Made by a program: the position numbers and the translations under genes. A stretch of 64,000 nucleotides of DNA from Tubulanus polymorphus (Eukaryota > Nemertea > Palaeonemertea > Tubulaniformes > Tubulanidae): the NCBI RefSeq assembly GCF_964204645.1, contig NC_134025.1, positions 13,833,001-13,897,000 of the forward strand, given 5' to 3'. Of this stretch, positions 23,034-34,048 are shown one piece after another (position 1 is the first letter of the stretch; every line of letters starts with the position of its first letter). The notes under the pieces are model-generated. The model was not told the origin of the DNA. It did no database searches and saw only the letters and a list, made by a program, of their open reading frames with translations.

Positions 23034-23999
23034 AGAGAATTAGGGGTCCAGGGACACCATGCCCACTTTGGAAGTGGTTTTAAATGCTCAAAAATCTAAT
23101 AATTTCAATATTCAACGCCCCCTGTTGACCATATACAAAAACCAATGACCTTGAAACCCACAACAATCACAGAACATGTCAGCAGCAACGATTTTGTAAT
23201 TGATTGTGATAACAAAATATGCCTCGTTACCAATTTAATATGGAAATACTAAGTTACTTTACTATTCAACGTCCCCTGGTGACCATTTGCAAAACCCAAT
23301 GACCTTGAAACTCTCCACAATCATAGAACATGTCATGAACTACAACTTTGCGATTGATCATGGTAACAAAATATGCCTAGGTACCAATCTAATAAGGAAA
23401 AACTAAGTTATTCTACTATTCAACGCCCACTGGTGACCATATAGAATAACTAATGTCCTTGAAACTCACCAAAATCATAGAACAAGTTATGGGCTACAAC
23501 TTTCCCATTGATTGTAGTAACACAATATGCTTAGGTATGAATATAATGTGGAAAAATGTTTTCCACCTATGAATGAGTACTGATGACACCAAGATGGCCG
23601 CCAATTGGCTGATCAAGAATGCCTGTCTCAGGTATAAAACATCCCTTTCCAAAGAATACCCATCACAAATTCATCATACATGGATATTGTGTTTTCTTCT
23701 TGACTCGTGCTTAGGTATCAATATAATGTGAAAAACTTTTCCCACCTATGAATGAGTACTGATGACACCAAGATGGCTGCCAATTGTGTCATAATTAGCT
23801 GAAGAAAAATACCTGTCTCAAATATAAAGCATCCCTTTCCAAAGAATACCCATCACAAATTGCAATGAGAAATGGCAAACCAGTAAGAAGCTACAGGACC
23901 CATAATTCCGGCCAAAATTGACATTTTTGGGCACTAAAAAGGTCATAGGATGGCCATCTTGAGTCCGATCGACCCAATTTTTCTTATACTGATGAGCCC
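23034..23999 (+). repeat. Dispersed repeat, long copy with three tandem ~150-bp units
   Basis: It starts GGGGTCCAGGGACACCATGC (as at 37424). About three tandem units follow (23100-23560), each with CAACG(C/T)CCCCTGGTGACC, ATGACCTTGAAACTC, ATAGAACATGTCA and ATTGATTGTGGTAAC-like words. Two copies of a ~150-bp segment come next (23519-23660 and 23703-23870) starting TAGGTAT(G/C)AATATAATGTG, then GGTCATAGGATGGCCATC and GAGTCCGATCGACCCAATTT. The last part breaks at the CACGTG array. Members of the same family recur at 11.4, 27.8, 29.3, 31.0, 37.4 and 38.3 kb. Confidence 0.85.
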
Positions 24000-24260
24000 C
24001 CTTATGAAAATGGTACACGTGTATTTAGCTAAATACACGTGTAATATGAAATTACACGTGTACTTTTGACGTGTATTTTGAAGTACATGTGTAAAACACG
24101 TGTATTTCTAAAATACACGTGTAGTTTGGACATGTATTTTGAATTACACGTGTACTGAAGATGTGTATTTTGAAATATACGTGTAACTTAGGACGTGTAT
24201 TTTAAAAACACGTGTAAATTCATGTGTGGCTTCTGAAATACATGTGCAATCTGGATGCAT
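23998..24260. repeat. CACGTG minisatellite array 1 with left terminal motif
   Basis: After CTTATGAAAATGGT comes a perfect 30-bp palindrome (24014-24043, centred on TTTAGCTAAA). About ten degenerate repeats of (A/T)ACACGTGTA spaced roughly 20 bp follow, decaying toward 24260. CACGTG is the canonical E-box recognised by many bHLH-zip factors, so this could bind them. Confidence 0.85.
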
Positions 24261-24895
24261 GTACCTTGGCTAAAAAATTATACATGTACCTTGTTTCTCA
24301 TAATTGGTCACTTTTGTAAACTGCAATAAAATTTGTAATTACATCATTTAGCTTCACATGATTTCATAAAAAGTAAGATTTTGCATGTAATGTTCGGAGA
24401 ATTGAAGGAATCTCCTGTCTTTTTAATTGTTTGATCCTCATTTAGTAGTTTTTTCCAGGATGCCATGTCAAAAAATCATGTTGTTTGTCCTGTATTGACT
24501 AGATTGGATCCTGTATGAATGAGGCACATGTCTTTGTTGCCCTCTGAATAAATCCAAAAACTGTTTCACAAAAATCATGATCTGAACAAAAAATTTTGGA
24601 TATTTCATTTATTATCAAGATAACTAGAGGCTTAGGGGACTGCCCAAGCCCCGAATTACAATGTTATTTATGAAAAATGTTGAATATATTGCTGTCACCA
24701 GCTCCAAGTGTTCTGCTTTCCTTGTAGGCCCATACACAAAAAATGTCCTTTTTCCTCTAATGTTGCCTTATCATACCGTATATCACATAATGAACATTTG
24801 TATCATACCTGCAGTTTTTTGAATAATGTCTTATATACAGCGCAGTAATATTTGTTCACCTCCGCACATAGAGAAAATCTTTTCAAAATAGGCAT
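24261..24895. other. Unassigned AT-rich sequence
   Basis: No open frame, RNA or repeat structure was recognised. It would be the 3' flank or 3' UTR of the minus-strand two-exon frame ending at 24896. Confidence 0.4.
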
Positions 24896-25269
24896 TTAGA
24901 ACTGCGTAGAACCGCTTCTCAGTAACAGTAAATTCAACCGATCCAACAATCCAGTCAAAACAGTTGATGTGGATCCAGCTTTGAGGGAGAACATCATAAT
25001 AGTAGTAACAGCCCCACGAAGGGTCACCTCAGCATTTGTGTGGAGAGGATCATCTATTTCCATCAATGAGCTGTGGCTGCAAAACAGATTAAACATTTTG
25101 GTGATTGGTCAAGTTCATATCGGATGAGTAGATTGGCAATTATGATTGCATTCACTTTAGTCATAAGGCACTGTATTACTAACTTACGTCGTCACAACCA
25201 TTGTCTGCATTATTGGTTGATTGTGGCCATTTTCAATTCTTAAATCTTCCAGATTCTCAAAATCGACTT
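24896..25269 (-). CDS. Two-exon coding fragment, possibly transposon-type protein N-terminal region
   Basis: Minus-strand exon 25269-25198 follows a TTTTTCAAG acceptor and ends at a strong donor GTAAGTTAG. Exon 25076-24896 follows TTTTGCAG and ends at a TAA. Splicing keeps one frame with EVDFENLEDLRIENGHNQ, then TMVVTTHSSLMEIDDPLH, then VTLRGAVTTIMMFSLKAGS and TVLTGLLDRLNLLLL. The pattern LY.GA.VT...A...I..F..KH..T...L..LL.LLN.. resembles the N-terminal part of a poorly characterised, transposon-associated invertebrate protein family. Here it stops soon after, so it is either a small gene or a truncated copy. No upstream exon with an in-frame ATG was found; an internal ATG in the first exon could start a ~67-residue product. 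Function unknown. Confidence 0.4.
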
Positions 25270-26586
25270 CTTGAAAAATCAAAATGTCCATCATTTAGCA
25301 ACATATTACAAACTACAAAACAAGAAGTAATTTGAGAATAAATTATTCCCAAGCATATAGAACTTAAGGCTACAGTAGGCCTATACGTAGGTTGGTTTCC
25401 AGCTAGCGATTTCGTAGCCTATTGTTGCGATGAACATGCATAACGTACCAGATCGGACCTGGATTTTTTGTCTGTAAGGGCTTATATACGAAATACCTAG
25501 CATTGTCTATCATACATTATCCATTATATATGTATACACCATATTTTGTATGTTATACACATAAAAAGTATGTGGTACAATGCGATCGTCCAATATACAG
25601 ACACTGAGACAGACAGAGGCCATCCCCTCAATTAGCACTGAGCCCGCTTGTGAAAACTAACAACATTAACATTAAACTAAACAATTGGCCTATGCAATAG
25701 CATAATTCTCCATGTCTCTTGTTTGTCCTGTCAACTTTATTGAACTGTCAAACCATTGAAAAGGACCAATAAAGTCAATTTGATTAGCTTAGATTTAAAA
25801 TGATCTTACCTCCAAATGTTTAACATGTAGGCCTACTCGCGTATTTTAACTGGCCTTCTACTTGCAATTTCTTTTTCAAACTCCATGCTTGCAAAAGACG
25901 AATTCGGTTGGTATACATCGATATTTACGGGTAATTTTTCCACTAAAAAGTGCATCTTTATGTTATTTGTCTTCCATTTTGGAACACTACTAAAATGAAA
26001 ACCTCACTGACGAACTGACGAGCTCCGATTAAATGGTTTTCAATGAACAGAAAAACAACCTAGACAAAATAATCTCATCTAAATGTTGAATTAAATACTA
26101 ACAGGCCTTATTCATGCACCTTTTTGTCTATTTTTATAATACAGCGTATATTAAAATGATCGTCATTTCTTCGCTGAATCGTTATTTTCAACTTGCTTAA
26201 TTGATTTTGCCTTAGCTTCATTGATTTTGCCTTAGCTTCATAATAACTTAGTATAAGTAATTTTTTTACTAATTAAATATCACTTATCACGATTATTCTT
26301 AAATTCTAAAAGAACTAAAATGCTGATGTAAAACTTATTAATAATTAAATAATCTATTTCAATTAAACTCCCAAGCACCCCTGCGCGGTGGCAGCCATAT
26401 TGCCATTGTTAAGCAACACGTTTTCACGCCGTTTTCACAGGCTTTCACGATCTATTCAGTATTATATTCTCATAATGATTGCAAAACGCATTAATGGATG
26501 ACAATGTATAATAGGGGATCATTGACAACTGGACCAAAAGTGACACTGCTTCTTTGTTTGAGGTGAAACACATAGTGGATCATTGA
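25270..26586. other. Intergenic region between divergent open frames
   Basis: A minus-strand donor-like site GGAGGTAAGA near 25808 follows an ATG-bearing stretch (25880) that hits a stop before the donor; this could be an untranslated first exon. A 20-bp duplication (TTGATTTTGCCTTAGCTTCA, 26200-26239) is tandem. No other feature is supported. Confidence 0.35.
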
Positions 26587-27545
26587 ATGATTAGATTCAT
26601 TAGAGTGGATTCGAATGGAAGTGGAACAGAAAAAGTCGAAGGCCATTTGATTTATTATCCCGCGTTTAAAGGACGCGTTGTGGATTGTTCAGGTATGATT
26701 ATTGTTATGTACATGTAGTAAAGTAAAGGTTTATTGTGTTGGGCTTCAGGCCACCACAAGGTCACTAAAAGAATATGCTTATTGGAATGAAAACTAACAT
26801 GACTAAGTAAATATTGTAGGCCTAGAATCTTTATTTTTAGTATTGAATTGAATTTGAATTAGTTATAGTTATTAGTAGGCCTTAAATGATTGAATGTCCA
26901 GTGAAAAAATTGTGAGTGATCATTCCAATCGTGAGGGATAAAAATGGAGTTTCTTTGGTGTTTATTCATCCAATCTAAAAACCGCAGGATCATTTTGATT
27001 TTGTTGTGCGCCCATCATCGCCATTAAATTTGTATGCTGGACATGAAATTAGGTCGCTGTCGGAGTTTCGATTGTCGGCAAAAACGACGTTAGTGCAATC
27101 AATTCTTGACCATTTTTTTTCAAACTTTATAGGGTCTACACCAATAAGAATTGATCCAGACCGACACTATAAAATTGGAATTCCCATTTTTTGGCTTAAA
27201 AATGTGTCCACCAGGGGATTGTTGGAAAATGATGTTAGCGCGAGAGAGCCTTCAATGCTCCACTGATTTCTCAACAATGACAGTGTGATGAAAATCAGGT
27301 ATTTACATAATAGATTATATGAGCGTCGAAATGGTTTTAGTATAGATTACAGCGTGAGCATTGTAAATTCTTCTCATTTTAGGATGCCTACTCACTATTG
27401 AATGATACAACAGCTGCTGCCATACGCTGATTATTCTGAAAACCTAATACTGTTGGGTGCATGCATGCTGTCGTCCACTCATTTAAAAGAAGAACTAATT
27501 GTCAAGGCATTGGACTGGATGCGAAGCAATGAAAGTCTTCCATGA
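26587..27545 (+). pseudogene. Unrecognised gene-like region, three candidate exons
   Basis: Candidate exon 1 (26587-26692) opens at ATG with MIRFIRVDSNGSGTEKVEGH and ends at CAG|GTATGA. Candidate exon 2 (26988-27266) follows an ACCGCAG acceptor and encodes DHFDFVVRPSSPLNLYAGHE and LSAKTTLVQSILDHFFSNF up to a stop. Candidate exon 3 (27383-27545) follows CTCATTTTAG and in overlapping frames encodes DAYSLLNDTTAAAIR and LPYADYSENLILLGACMLSS. Composition looks coding, but exon 1 to exon 2 is out of phase and exon 3 needs a frame change, so it is probably a decayed gene or element. No family was recognised. Confidence 0.35.
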
Positions 27546-27829
27546 GAAAAAAAGTTGGACCCAAACCGGGTCAGCTAAATAATACGTAAGTACATGAATT
27601 CAATATATAATGGCTAGCGTTCATTTGTTGTTGATTTACAGGGGCGGATCCAAGCTGGAAGAACGAGGGTTCAGCTCTTATGAAAAGGGCACTAGTCAAT
27701 ACAGGTCTCACGGTGTGAAACGGTAGTATGGGGTTTCGGGCTATTGCATTCACCCTTTGTTCGTCTGTTTTAATACTCTTGATATTTAAGTTATACATAT
27801 ATCTATCCTAGCCATGTCTCCAGCCCAAA

Positions 27830-28560
27830 ACTGGTCCGAATCAAGATGGCCAACTGCATTGGCTATTTTCGTTCCCCAAAATCATCACTTATGCAATTTT
27901 TTGAAGTTTTCAAGGGAAATTTTGAAGATGCTTCAATCTTGACACAAGATGGCCATCATGTGACCTTTTTTGTACCCAAAAAGGTCATTTTTGCCTTGTA
28001 GCTGCCTAATGGTTTGCAATTTTTCTTTGAAATTTGTAATGGGTGTACATTCTTAACAATCTAAAACATACGAGACAGATTTTTCGATCAGTCAAGCGTG
28101 ACACATTTGGCAGCCATCTTAGTGTCATCAGTTCTTATTCGCAGATAGAAAAAGGTTTTTGAAGGAAAATATCGACAGGTTTTGACTTATAGTCTTGATA
28201 TTTGATAATTGTTACCACTGTTGTAGTATTCATCTCATGTGGAATTGGGGTTACCCAGGTTTTTGTTCTCACCACCAGGGGGAGTTGAATATTGAATTAT
28301 ATACAATTTGTCTAATTTATTTTTGTACCTATGAATACTTTATAACATCGATCAATTATGAAATTGTAGCTTGTGACATGTTCTATGATAGTGGTGAGTT
28401 TCAATGTCCTGTTTCTATTTTATTATGTTGATTGGTTAGCATTCGAAACCATATGGGCATGGTGTCCCTAGACCCCTTGTTTTTCATCAGGTGGCGTTGA
28501 ACATTGAAATTTCCAGATTGTCAAGCATTTCACCATATGGCTTAAAATCAAGTCATTGAA
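27830..28560 (-). repeat. Dispersed repeat, reverse copy
   Basis: Read on the minus strand it shows the family order: CCAGGGACACCATGCCC (about 28450), the CAACGCCACCTGATG unit, CAACTCCCCCTGGTGG (about 28280), then ACACTAAGATGGCTGCC (28110), and AAAAAGGTCACATGATGGCC (27965). At least one of the ~150-bp units is rearranged. The short plus-strand frame at 28195-28431 is a shadow of this repeat. Confidence 0.75.
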
Positions 28561-28924
28561 GAGTGCAAAAACTGTTAACTGTTATATGCAGAAGACTCTT
28601 AGAAAAAGCTACAGAATTCAATCATCATCCCAAGCAGCTGAAGTTGAATTATTTATCCGGGTAAAGAAATCATTTTATACTTTTGCTTAATTTTTTTCAA
28701 ATGGTTATCATTTCAGAACAATGTCAAAAGGAGAAGGGTGCGAAAGAGGCCAACATAAGACATGCCATTACTCAAAGATTTATAAAATTTATGAAGATGA
28801 ATAAATCAGTTAGTATGGAAAATGTGAATCTCTTGAGTACGTTCATTCTAAACAGCACATGGATTAAGGAGATGGTCCTCACATGGTGGTTTGATTTGAA
28901 TTCAACAAAAAATAGCAATTGAAG

Positions 28925-29286
28925 ACACATGTATTTAGCATGAAGTACACGTGTAAGACACGTGTAATATTGGATGAAATACACATGTAATTAGGATAAA
29001 GTACACGTGTAATACAAGATGAAAAACACGTGTAATAAGGATGAAGTACACGTGTAATACACGTGTAATTTGGATGAAGTACACGTGTAATAAGGATGAA
29101 GTACACGTGTAATTAGGATGAAGTACACGTGTAATACACGTGTAATTTGGATGAAGTACACGTGTAATTAGGATGAAGTACACGTGTAATTGGGATAAAG
29201 TACACGTGTAAAATTGGGCCAATTTTACACGTGTACTTGAAATACACGTGTATTTTCATTTACAATTACACGTGAACCATTTTCAT
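28925..29286. repeat. CACGTG minisatellite array 2 with right terminal motif
   Basis: About 16 copies of TACACGTGTAAT(A/T), mainly on a ~21-22-bp unit with GGATGAAG spacers, some doubled. Near the right end polarity flips across a palindrome with perfect 15-bp arms (29201-29235, centre GGGCC). The array closes with CACGTGAACCATTTTCATAAG, the inverted form of the left end of array 1 (23998-24020). Confidence 0.88.
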
Positions 29287-29345
29287 AAGGGCCCTTGGGT
29301 AAAACAAATATATACGAAAGATCAAGCGTCTTCACAATTTCCCTC
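29287..29345 (+). repeat. Continuation of dispersed repeat to the right of CACGTG array 2
   Basis: GGGTAAAACAAATATATACG, then GAAAGATCAAG, CGTCTTCACAATTTCCCTC and AAAAACTTCAA match the family segment at 37930-37965 and 38600-38650 on the plus strand. It is what should follow the break point at 23998 in an intact copy. Confidence 0.65.
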
Positions 29346-29653
29346 AAAAACTTCAATAAAGGTCCAAAGGCCCTGTGGCTCACCATTACGTGATTGAGTG
29401 CATATATTGTCAAAAATATTATACTAAATATGAATTTATTTGGATTGAAGATGTATGAGGCTGACACTATATGCGCCTGCGGATGTGTGAGAGTGCTGTG
29501 TATATACTATCATTGCCGAGTCACTGTGCTATATATAGACTCGCTCAGGTGACTACTAACACACACAGCCATATACTGTAACCTATATTTGCGCACACGC
29601 GGCTGACTGCTGATGCACGTATATACAAATGTACTTAAGTCTATTTATTTCTA

Positions 29654-30240
29654 TTTTGCACGACCTTTTTGGGATATTTCGCTTAGTTTTGGGTGTGCAT
29701 ACCTCTTAATCGAATCAGTAGGGTTGGGCAGTCCAGATAAATCATCGTTTTTATATCAATTTTGTACCGAGTTGAAGGATTGATGAATATTCTCAAAAAT
29801 TGAGTTTTAAATCGGCGAGAAAGACCACCATTTTGTTCATATTTGTTTATTTCTTTATGCAAATGAGCCATTGCACACATGCGCTATGAGGCAAGGATGT
29901 GTCAATTATATCATTGATGAAGCAGCTTCTTGTCGCCAAGAGACCAATCAACAACTCACAATCTTACCCAAGAAAGCTGTTTTAGTAAATAAACATGGCT
30001 TTGTCATAGCTATCAAAACAATGCAGTTTGAAAATGATTTAGGCCTATAATAGCGCAACCATTGCGGCCGTGCCCACGTAGTGAAACACGTGTGTGCAAT
30101 TTACTCTCCCCATGAAAAATAAACTTACCCAGATCACATGGTACACACTGCTCATTTGCATAAAGAAGTAAACAAACTGGAACAAAATGGCCATCTTTTT
30201 GGGATATTTCGCTTAGTTTTGGGTGCGCATAAACCGAAAT
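29654..30240. repeat. Mixed direct and inverted repeats around TTTTGGGATATTTCGCTTAG
   Basis: TTTTTGGGATATTTCGCTTA followed by GTTTTGGGTG occurs at 29665 and, in the same orientation, at 30196. By contrast CTCATTTGCATAAAGAA(A/G)TAAA with AACAAAATGG at 30150-30190 is inverted relative to 29825-29875. A partial inversion of a duplicated segment would explain this. Confidence 0.7.
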
Positions 30241-30480
30241 TAAACAGCCTACTCGCTTATATTCGTGACAACGAACAAATTATAAGCAAACGTACGATAC
30301 CTAGTCGAATAAAATGCTCACCATTTTGTTTTGGGTTTCACATTAGGCTTTCCCAATGGGCTTTCCCAATTACATCAGAAACGCCGAAATTCCCAGAATT
30401 TTCCGTGTATCCCACAAACAGCATGTCACATTCATTGTAGCTCAGGTTACAAGGTCAACTCAAATAAATAGAAGCGAGGA
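30230..30480 (+). repeat. Dispersed repeat shared with 42190-42375
   Basis: Ordered shared words are ACTCGC, ACGAACAAA(T/C)TATAAGC, TTCCCA(A/-)ATTACGTCAGA-like, GCCGAAA, CCAGAATTTTCCGT, and GGTCAAC(A/T)CAA. The copy is diverged, and the element type is unknown. Confidence 0.6.
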
Positions 30481-30835
30481 AATTTAGGGGGTTTATAAAG
30501 TGAAGGCCTGTAGGTCGAAAAGTACATTGAGATCAGTCGAACTAAAAACGGTGACACTTCCAGGAAGGATTGAACTTATATATTTCAATTCCAAGCATGC
30601 AAATTGTCATATATAAAAACGTGCCATTACTTAGTGCTAAAAAGCAGGGTTTTTGTGTGTTTTTCAAGAATAAGTCCCCTAAAAATAACTTGATCACTAT
30701 GAAATTTTTGTGGGCTTGAGAACTCATTAAGCTAAACCATGACACCAAAAATCAACACTATTCTTTCAATAGCCAATGTTTGTGCCTTGTCTACACACCG
30801 GTACTCTATTACATTTTCAATGAAAACTGCTTCAT

Positions 30836-30968
30836 CAGGGGTTAGTTGCTCAAAAGTTGGTTAAAGATAACCAGTGGATAGATACCATAGTAACAATGAA
30901 CTTTTAATTGTCACTATGTCAACTATCCACTAGTTAACTCTAACCAACCTTTGAGCAACTGGCCCCTG
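30836..30968. mobile_element. 133-bp foldback (MITE-like) hairpin
   Basis: Arms 30836-30882 and 30921-30968 are inverted copies (about 47 bp, a few mismatches) starting TCAGGGG and running through GTTGCTCAAA(A/G)GTTGGTTA to AGTGGATAG. The loop is about 38 bp. A diverged right half recurs at 48455-48545 (TTTTAATTGTCA...TAACTATCCACTGGT), showing it is dispersed. Confidence 0.8.
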
Positions 30969-30969
30969 A

Positions 30970-31252
30970 CCGTTTGCATAGGCAAACCTACGATTCGCCA
31001 AAAATGTATAAAAAGTGCTGATTTTGGCAAACAACAATGGCTGCCAGTCAGCCATCTTGATTCTGACAGGGCCAGTTTTTGGGCTGAAGATGTGTCTAAG
31101 GTAGACACATGTGTAACCCAAATATCAAGACATTACATTGAAGCGTCTTCAAAACTTCCCAAAATAACTGGATTCCGTCTACGGACAGACGAATGGACGA
31201 AAAGTGAACGCAATAGCCCGCTGGGACTTAAGTCCCAAGTGGGCTAAAAATA
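30970..31252 (+). repeat. Dispersed repeat 3' part with terminal tail
   Basis: It contains AAAAAGTGCTGATTTTGGCA, CAGTCAGCCATCTTGATTCT, CATTGAAGCGTCTTCAAAAC, AATAACTGGATTCCGTCTAC and the end AAGTCCCAAGTGGGCTAAAA. The same order closes the copy at 38640-38922. The conserved end suggests a defined 3' terminus. Confidence 0.8.
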
Positions 31253-33233
31253 CGGTTTATCAAAAAGTACTTAATTTTGGTCAGTGATAACTGACTTTTT
31301 AACGAGAAAACTTCAAAAAATTGATTATGGGAATTTTTGTCTCAACAAATTAATGTTCATAATTTTAATACATCCCTGGAATGACATATAAAAACTAAAA
31401 CTATGAGTGACCAAGTTTATGCAAATTTGAGGCCAGTGCCGGTTACTGACCGAGGATCATAGGATCGCTTTTAGTAGGCAGGCTAGCTTACACATCTTCA
31501 CTCAGTTATGCACGACCTACACAGTGGCGCGCGTTATCTTTAACTGATAGCCTTATACACGCAGTGAACATGAGAGTATAAGGCGATATTGCTTACACGA
31601 CTTTACACGACTGTTTCCAACGTGAAACGCTCATCACTGTGCCACGATTAACAAACTAATATAAATAATCAGACTCCAAAATGGTTCGTTAATGCGAATG
31701 TCAATAAAACGACTTCAATTTAAGATGATAAAACAATTATTCAAGTCGTGTAAATATCAGACTCATCTTAAAAAATTAGATGCTATCAGTTGATCAGTAT
31801 CATCAGTGAAACTGCTGTGTGCGAACACGGATTTTTCAGCAATTAGAAACCAGAATTTCCCCAGATATCTTGATGCAACGCTACCTTATGCACGGGACTT
31901 CAAAACTAGATGAATCATTGAACACATTGCACACAATAGATCGTTATATCATACGCCTTGAGTATCAGTATTCGCGCTAGTTTTGATGAATATGAACCTC
32001 TTCAATTGTGCTGCCATTTTGTTTAGCGAAAAAGCGCACCTGCTGATCCACCTCATTTACATATTCAATGAATGCTATAATGTCATGACGGAGTTCAAAC
32101 TGGGTCAACACAAACAATATATAACCGAGATTTTGGGGGTTTCGTCTCTGAAAGCCCATAACTACCGAACAAAGCGTTGGATCTTGACGAGATAAAGTTC
32201 TTCCGATGCAAATAGCAATGAATTTTCACATGCGTAATTTTGGAAAGTTAAAGATGCTGCATAAAAAATGTGCTCAAATAAATCGAATTTTTGAAACTTT
32301 TTGGTTAATTTCTTAAAAAATATGAAACCCACGGCTTTCAACTTTGCGCACCATAAAGAATAACAAATTACGAAATATATTTTTGCTCAATGCGTTCAAT
32401 TCGCCCATTAGCAGTGCAATTACAGGCTTCTGAAATTGTGTTTGAGTGTGCTAAAAATAGCCCAGGTCATTTTCAGTATGACAAGTTCATCTCCTTGGCC
32501 TCTCCCTCAACATGCGTACTTACTAAATGAATGACCCCATATTTATATCATGCTATCTGATGTATTTTGCAAATTCATATCATATTATATTAAGATGATA
32601 TATATTTTCCTTCTCCCGCCATTTGTAAATTTTGTGTTAGTGTGTGTATGACTGATGAGTATATGTGTTTTGAATGCATGTGAGGGATAGGTGTCTCATA
32701 CCTGACAAGCAACTTTGCTTTAAATGAGCACCAGTGACATTGGAACATCCTTTATAAATATAAGATTCGTTACAATTTCTTGTGGAAATAAACTATATAT
32801 CTATCTATACACTGTGGCATTTCCACCAACTCACATACGGTAAAGCATAGTGAAATGACACATTACAGATACAGATCATTCTAACCCGGCAGGGGAACTC
32901 TGCCACAGTAGACTGGGTGCACAGGTATAAGCCAGCTACACGAGACCGCTGCTATGTAGCGAAAAAATGTTCGTTGTATTTCATTTCATACTTTAGCAGC
33001 TGTATATTACTTTTAAAAAATCATGATCACGATAATGTTTCACAGAATTCATTTCTCATCGTTTCATCTTGAGTAAAGTTTTAAATGGCACTAATCGCAC
33101 ATAGAAAGTTTTCGGTGCAAAGAAGAGTATCAATACACAACATTTTGTGAGCAAGCTATTTCCAAACAGGTCTATAGAGCCATTATAAAGACTCTGTTGA
33201 AATACGATTAAGCCAATAATTAAGATATCGATC
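31253..33233. other. Long noncoding stretch
   Basis: Small overlapping frames at 31977-32195 have no domain. Near 32620-32810 the sequence has a TTTAAATGAGCACC segment and TGGAAATAAAC followed by CTATATATCTATCTATAC, resembling the 3' end and simple-repeat tail of a non-LTR element on the plus strand, but no coding body was recognised upstream. Confidence 0.4.
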
Positions 33234-34048
33234 AATACGGGATATCAACAAATTCAAGTTCTTGAATTACTCGTTTGATGGCGCTAGTCAGAACCGGAAA
33301 TTGGAACCTAAATCCTCCATGCTCTTGTTCATTTGCAATGAAAATCTCTCGCTTCAAGTTTTCAATGATCGATATTTTACTTACTATATATCGTCACGTG
33401 TAATCCTTTAGATAGGATATCCTACCGCTACGTTGGATATGATAAAACCTCACTGCAACGACTAGAAATCACTATTAGTGTCCTAAAATTATCAAAAAAC
33501 ATTTTGCAACGGCTGAAGATGTAAAGACTGGTTGCCAGGTGGCAGCACTTGACAGCCCAATTTCGATTGTTGGTTCGAGTCCTGGTACTTTTCATATTCT
33601 TATTATGAATCCACGAGTGTAGTCCTTCTAAAATCAATTTTATTTCGCAATATTATTTCATATTTATCAGTGTAGCCTGCAATGAATTCACCTTAGAGTC
33701 TTAAACTCAACAACAAAGTGATGCCACCAGGCACCAATCATAACTTTCGTTAGCTGCTTCGAGAGTCATCGCTAAATTTGTGATTTTTCGTAGTTTTTTG
33801 ACATTTCTAGTTATCTTTAGCTTTCAAAGTGAGGTTTTATCGAATTCAACACATTGTCAGGATATCATACTTAAAGGATTATGCGTGCCTATGTATAGTA
33901 AGTAAAATATCGCTAACTAAAAACTTGAAGCGAGAGATTTTTATTGCAAATGAACTAGAACATGGCGGATTTTGGTTCCAATTTCCGGTTCTCACTAGCG
34001 CCATGAAACGAGTAATTCAAGAACTTGAATTTGTTGATATCCCGTATT
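33234..34048. mobile_element. 815-bp foldback element with ~220-bp inverted arms
   Basis: Arm 33234-33454 and arm 33829-34048 are inverted copies by eye over about 220 bp, with scattered differences. Both begin AATACGGGATATCAACAAAT and reach GATAAAACCTCACT. The spacer (33455-33828) includes TTGGTTCGAGTCCTGG at 33570-33585, an exact RNA polymerase III B-box core (GGTTCGAGTCC). Open frames across the arms are shadows. No clear target duplication was seen. Confidence 0.88.

Noticed and set aside
28879-29222. Minus-strand frames with repeated TRVLHPNYTC-like peptides
   Set aside because: Translation of the CACGTG minisatellite, not a gene.
30138-30440. 100-codon plus-strand frame
   Set aside because: Lies inside a dispersed, partly inverted repeat shared with 29.7 and 42.2 kb; no domain.
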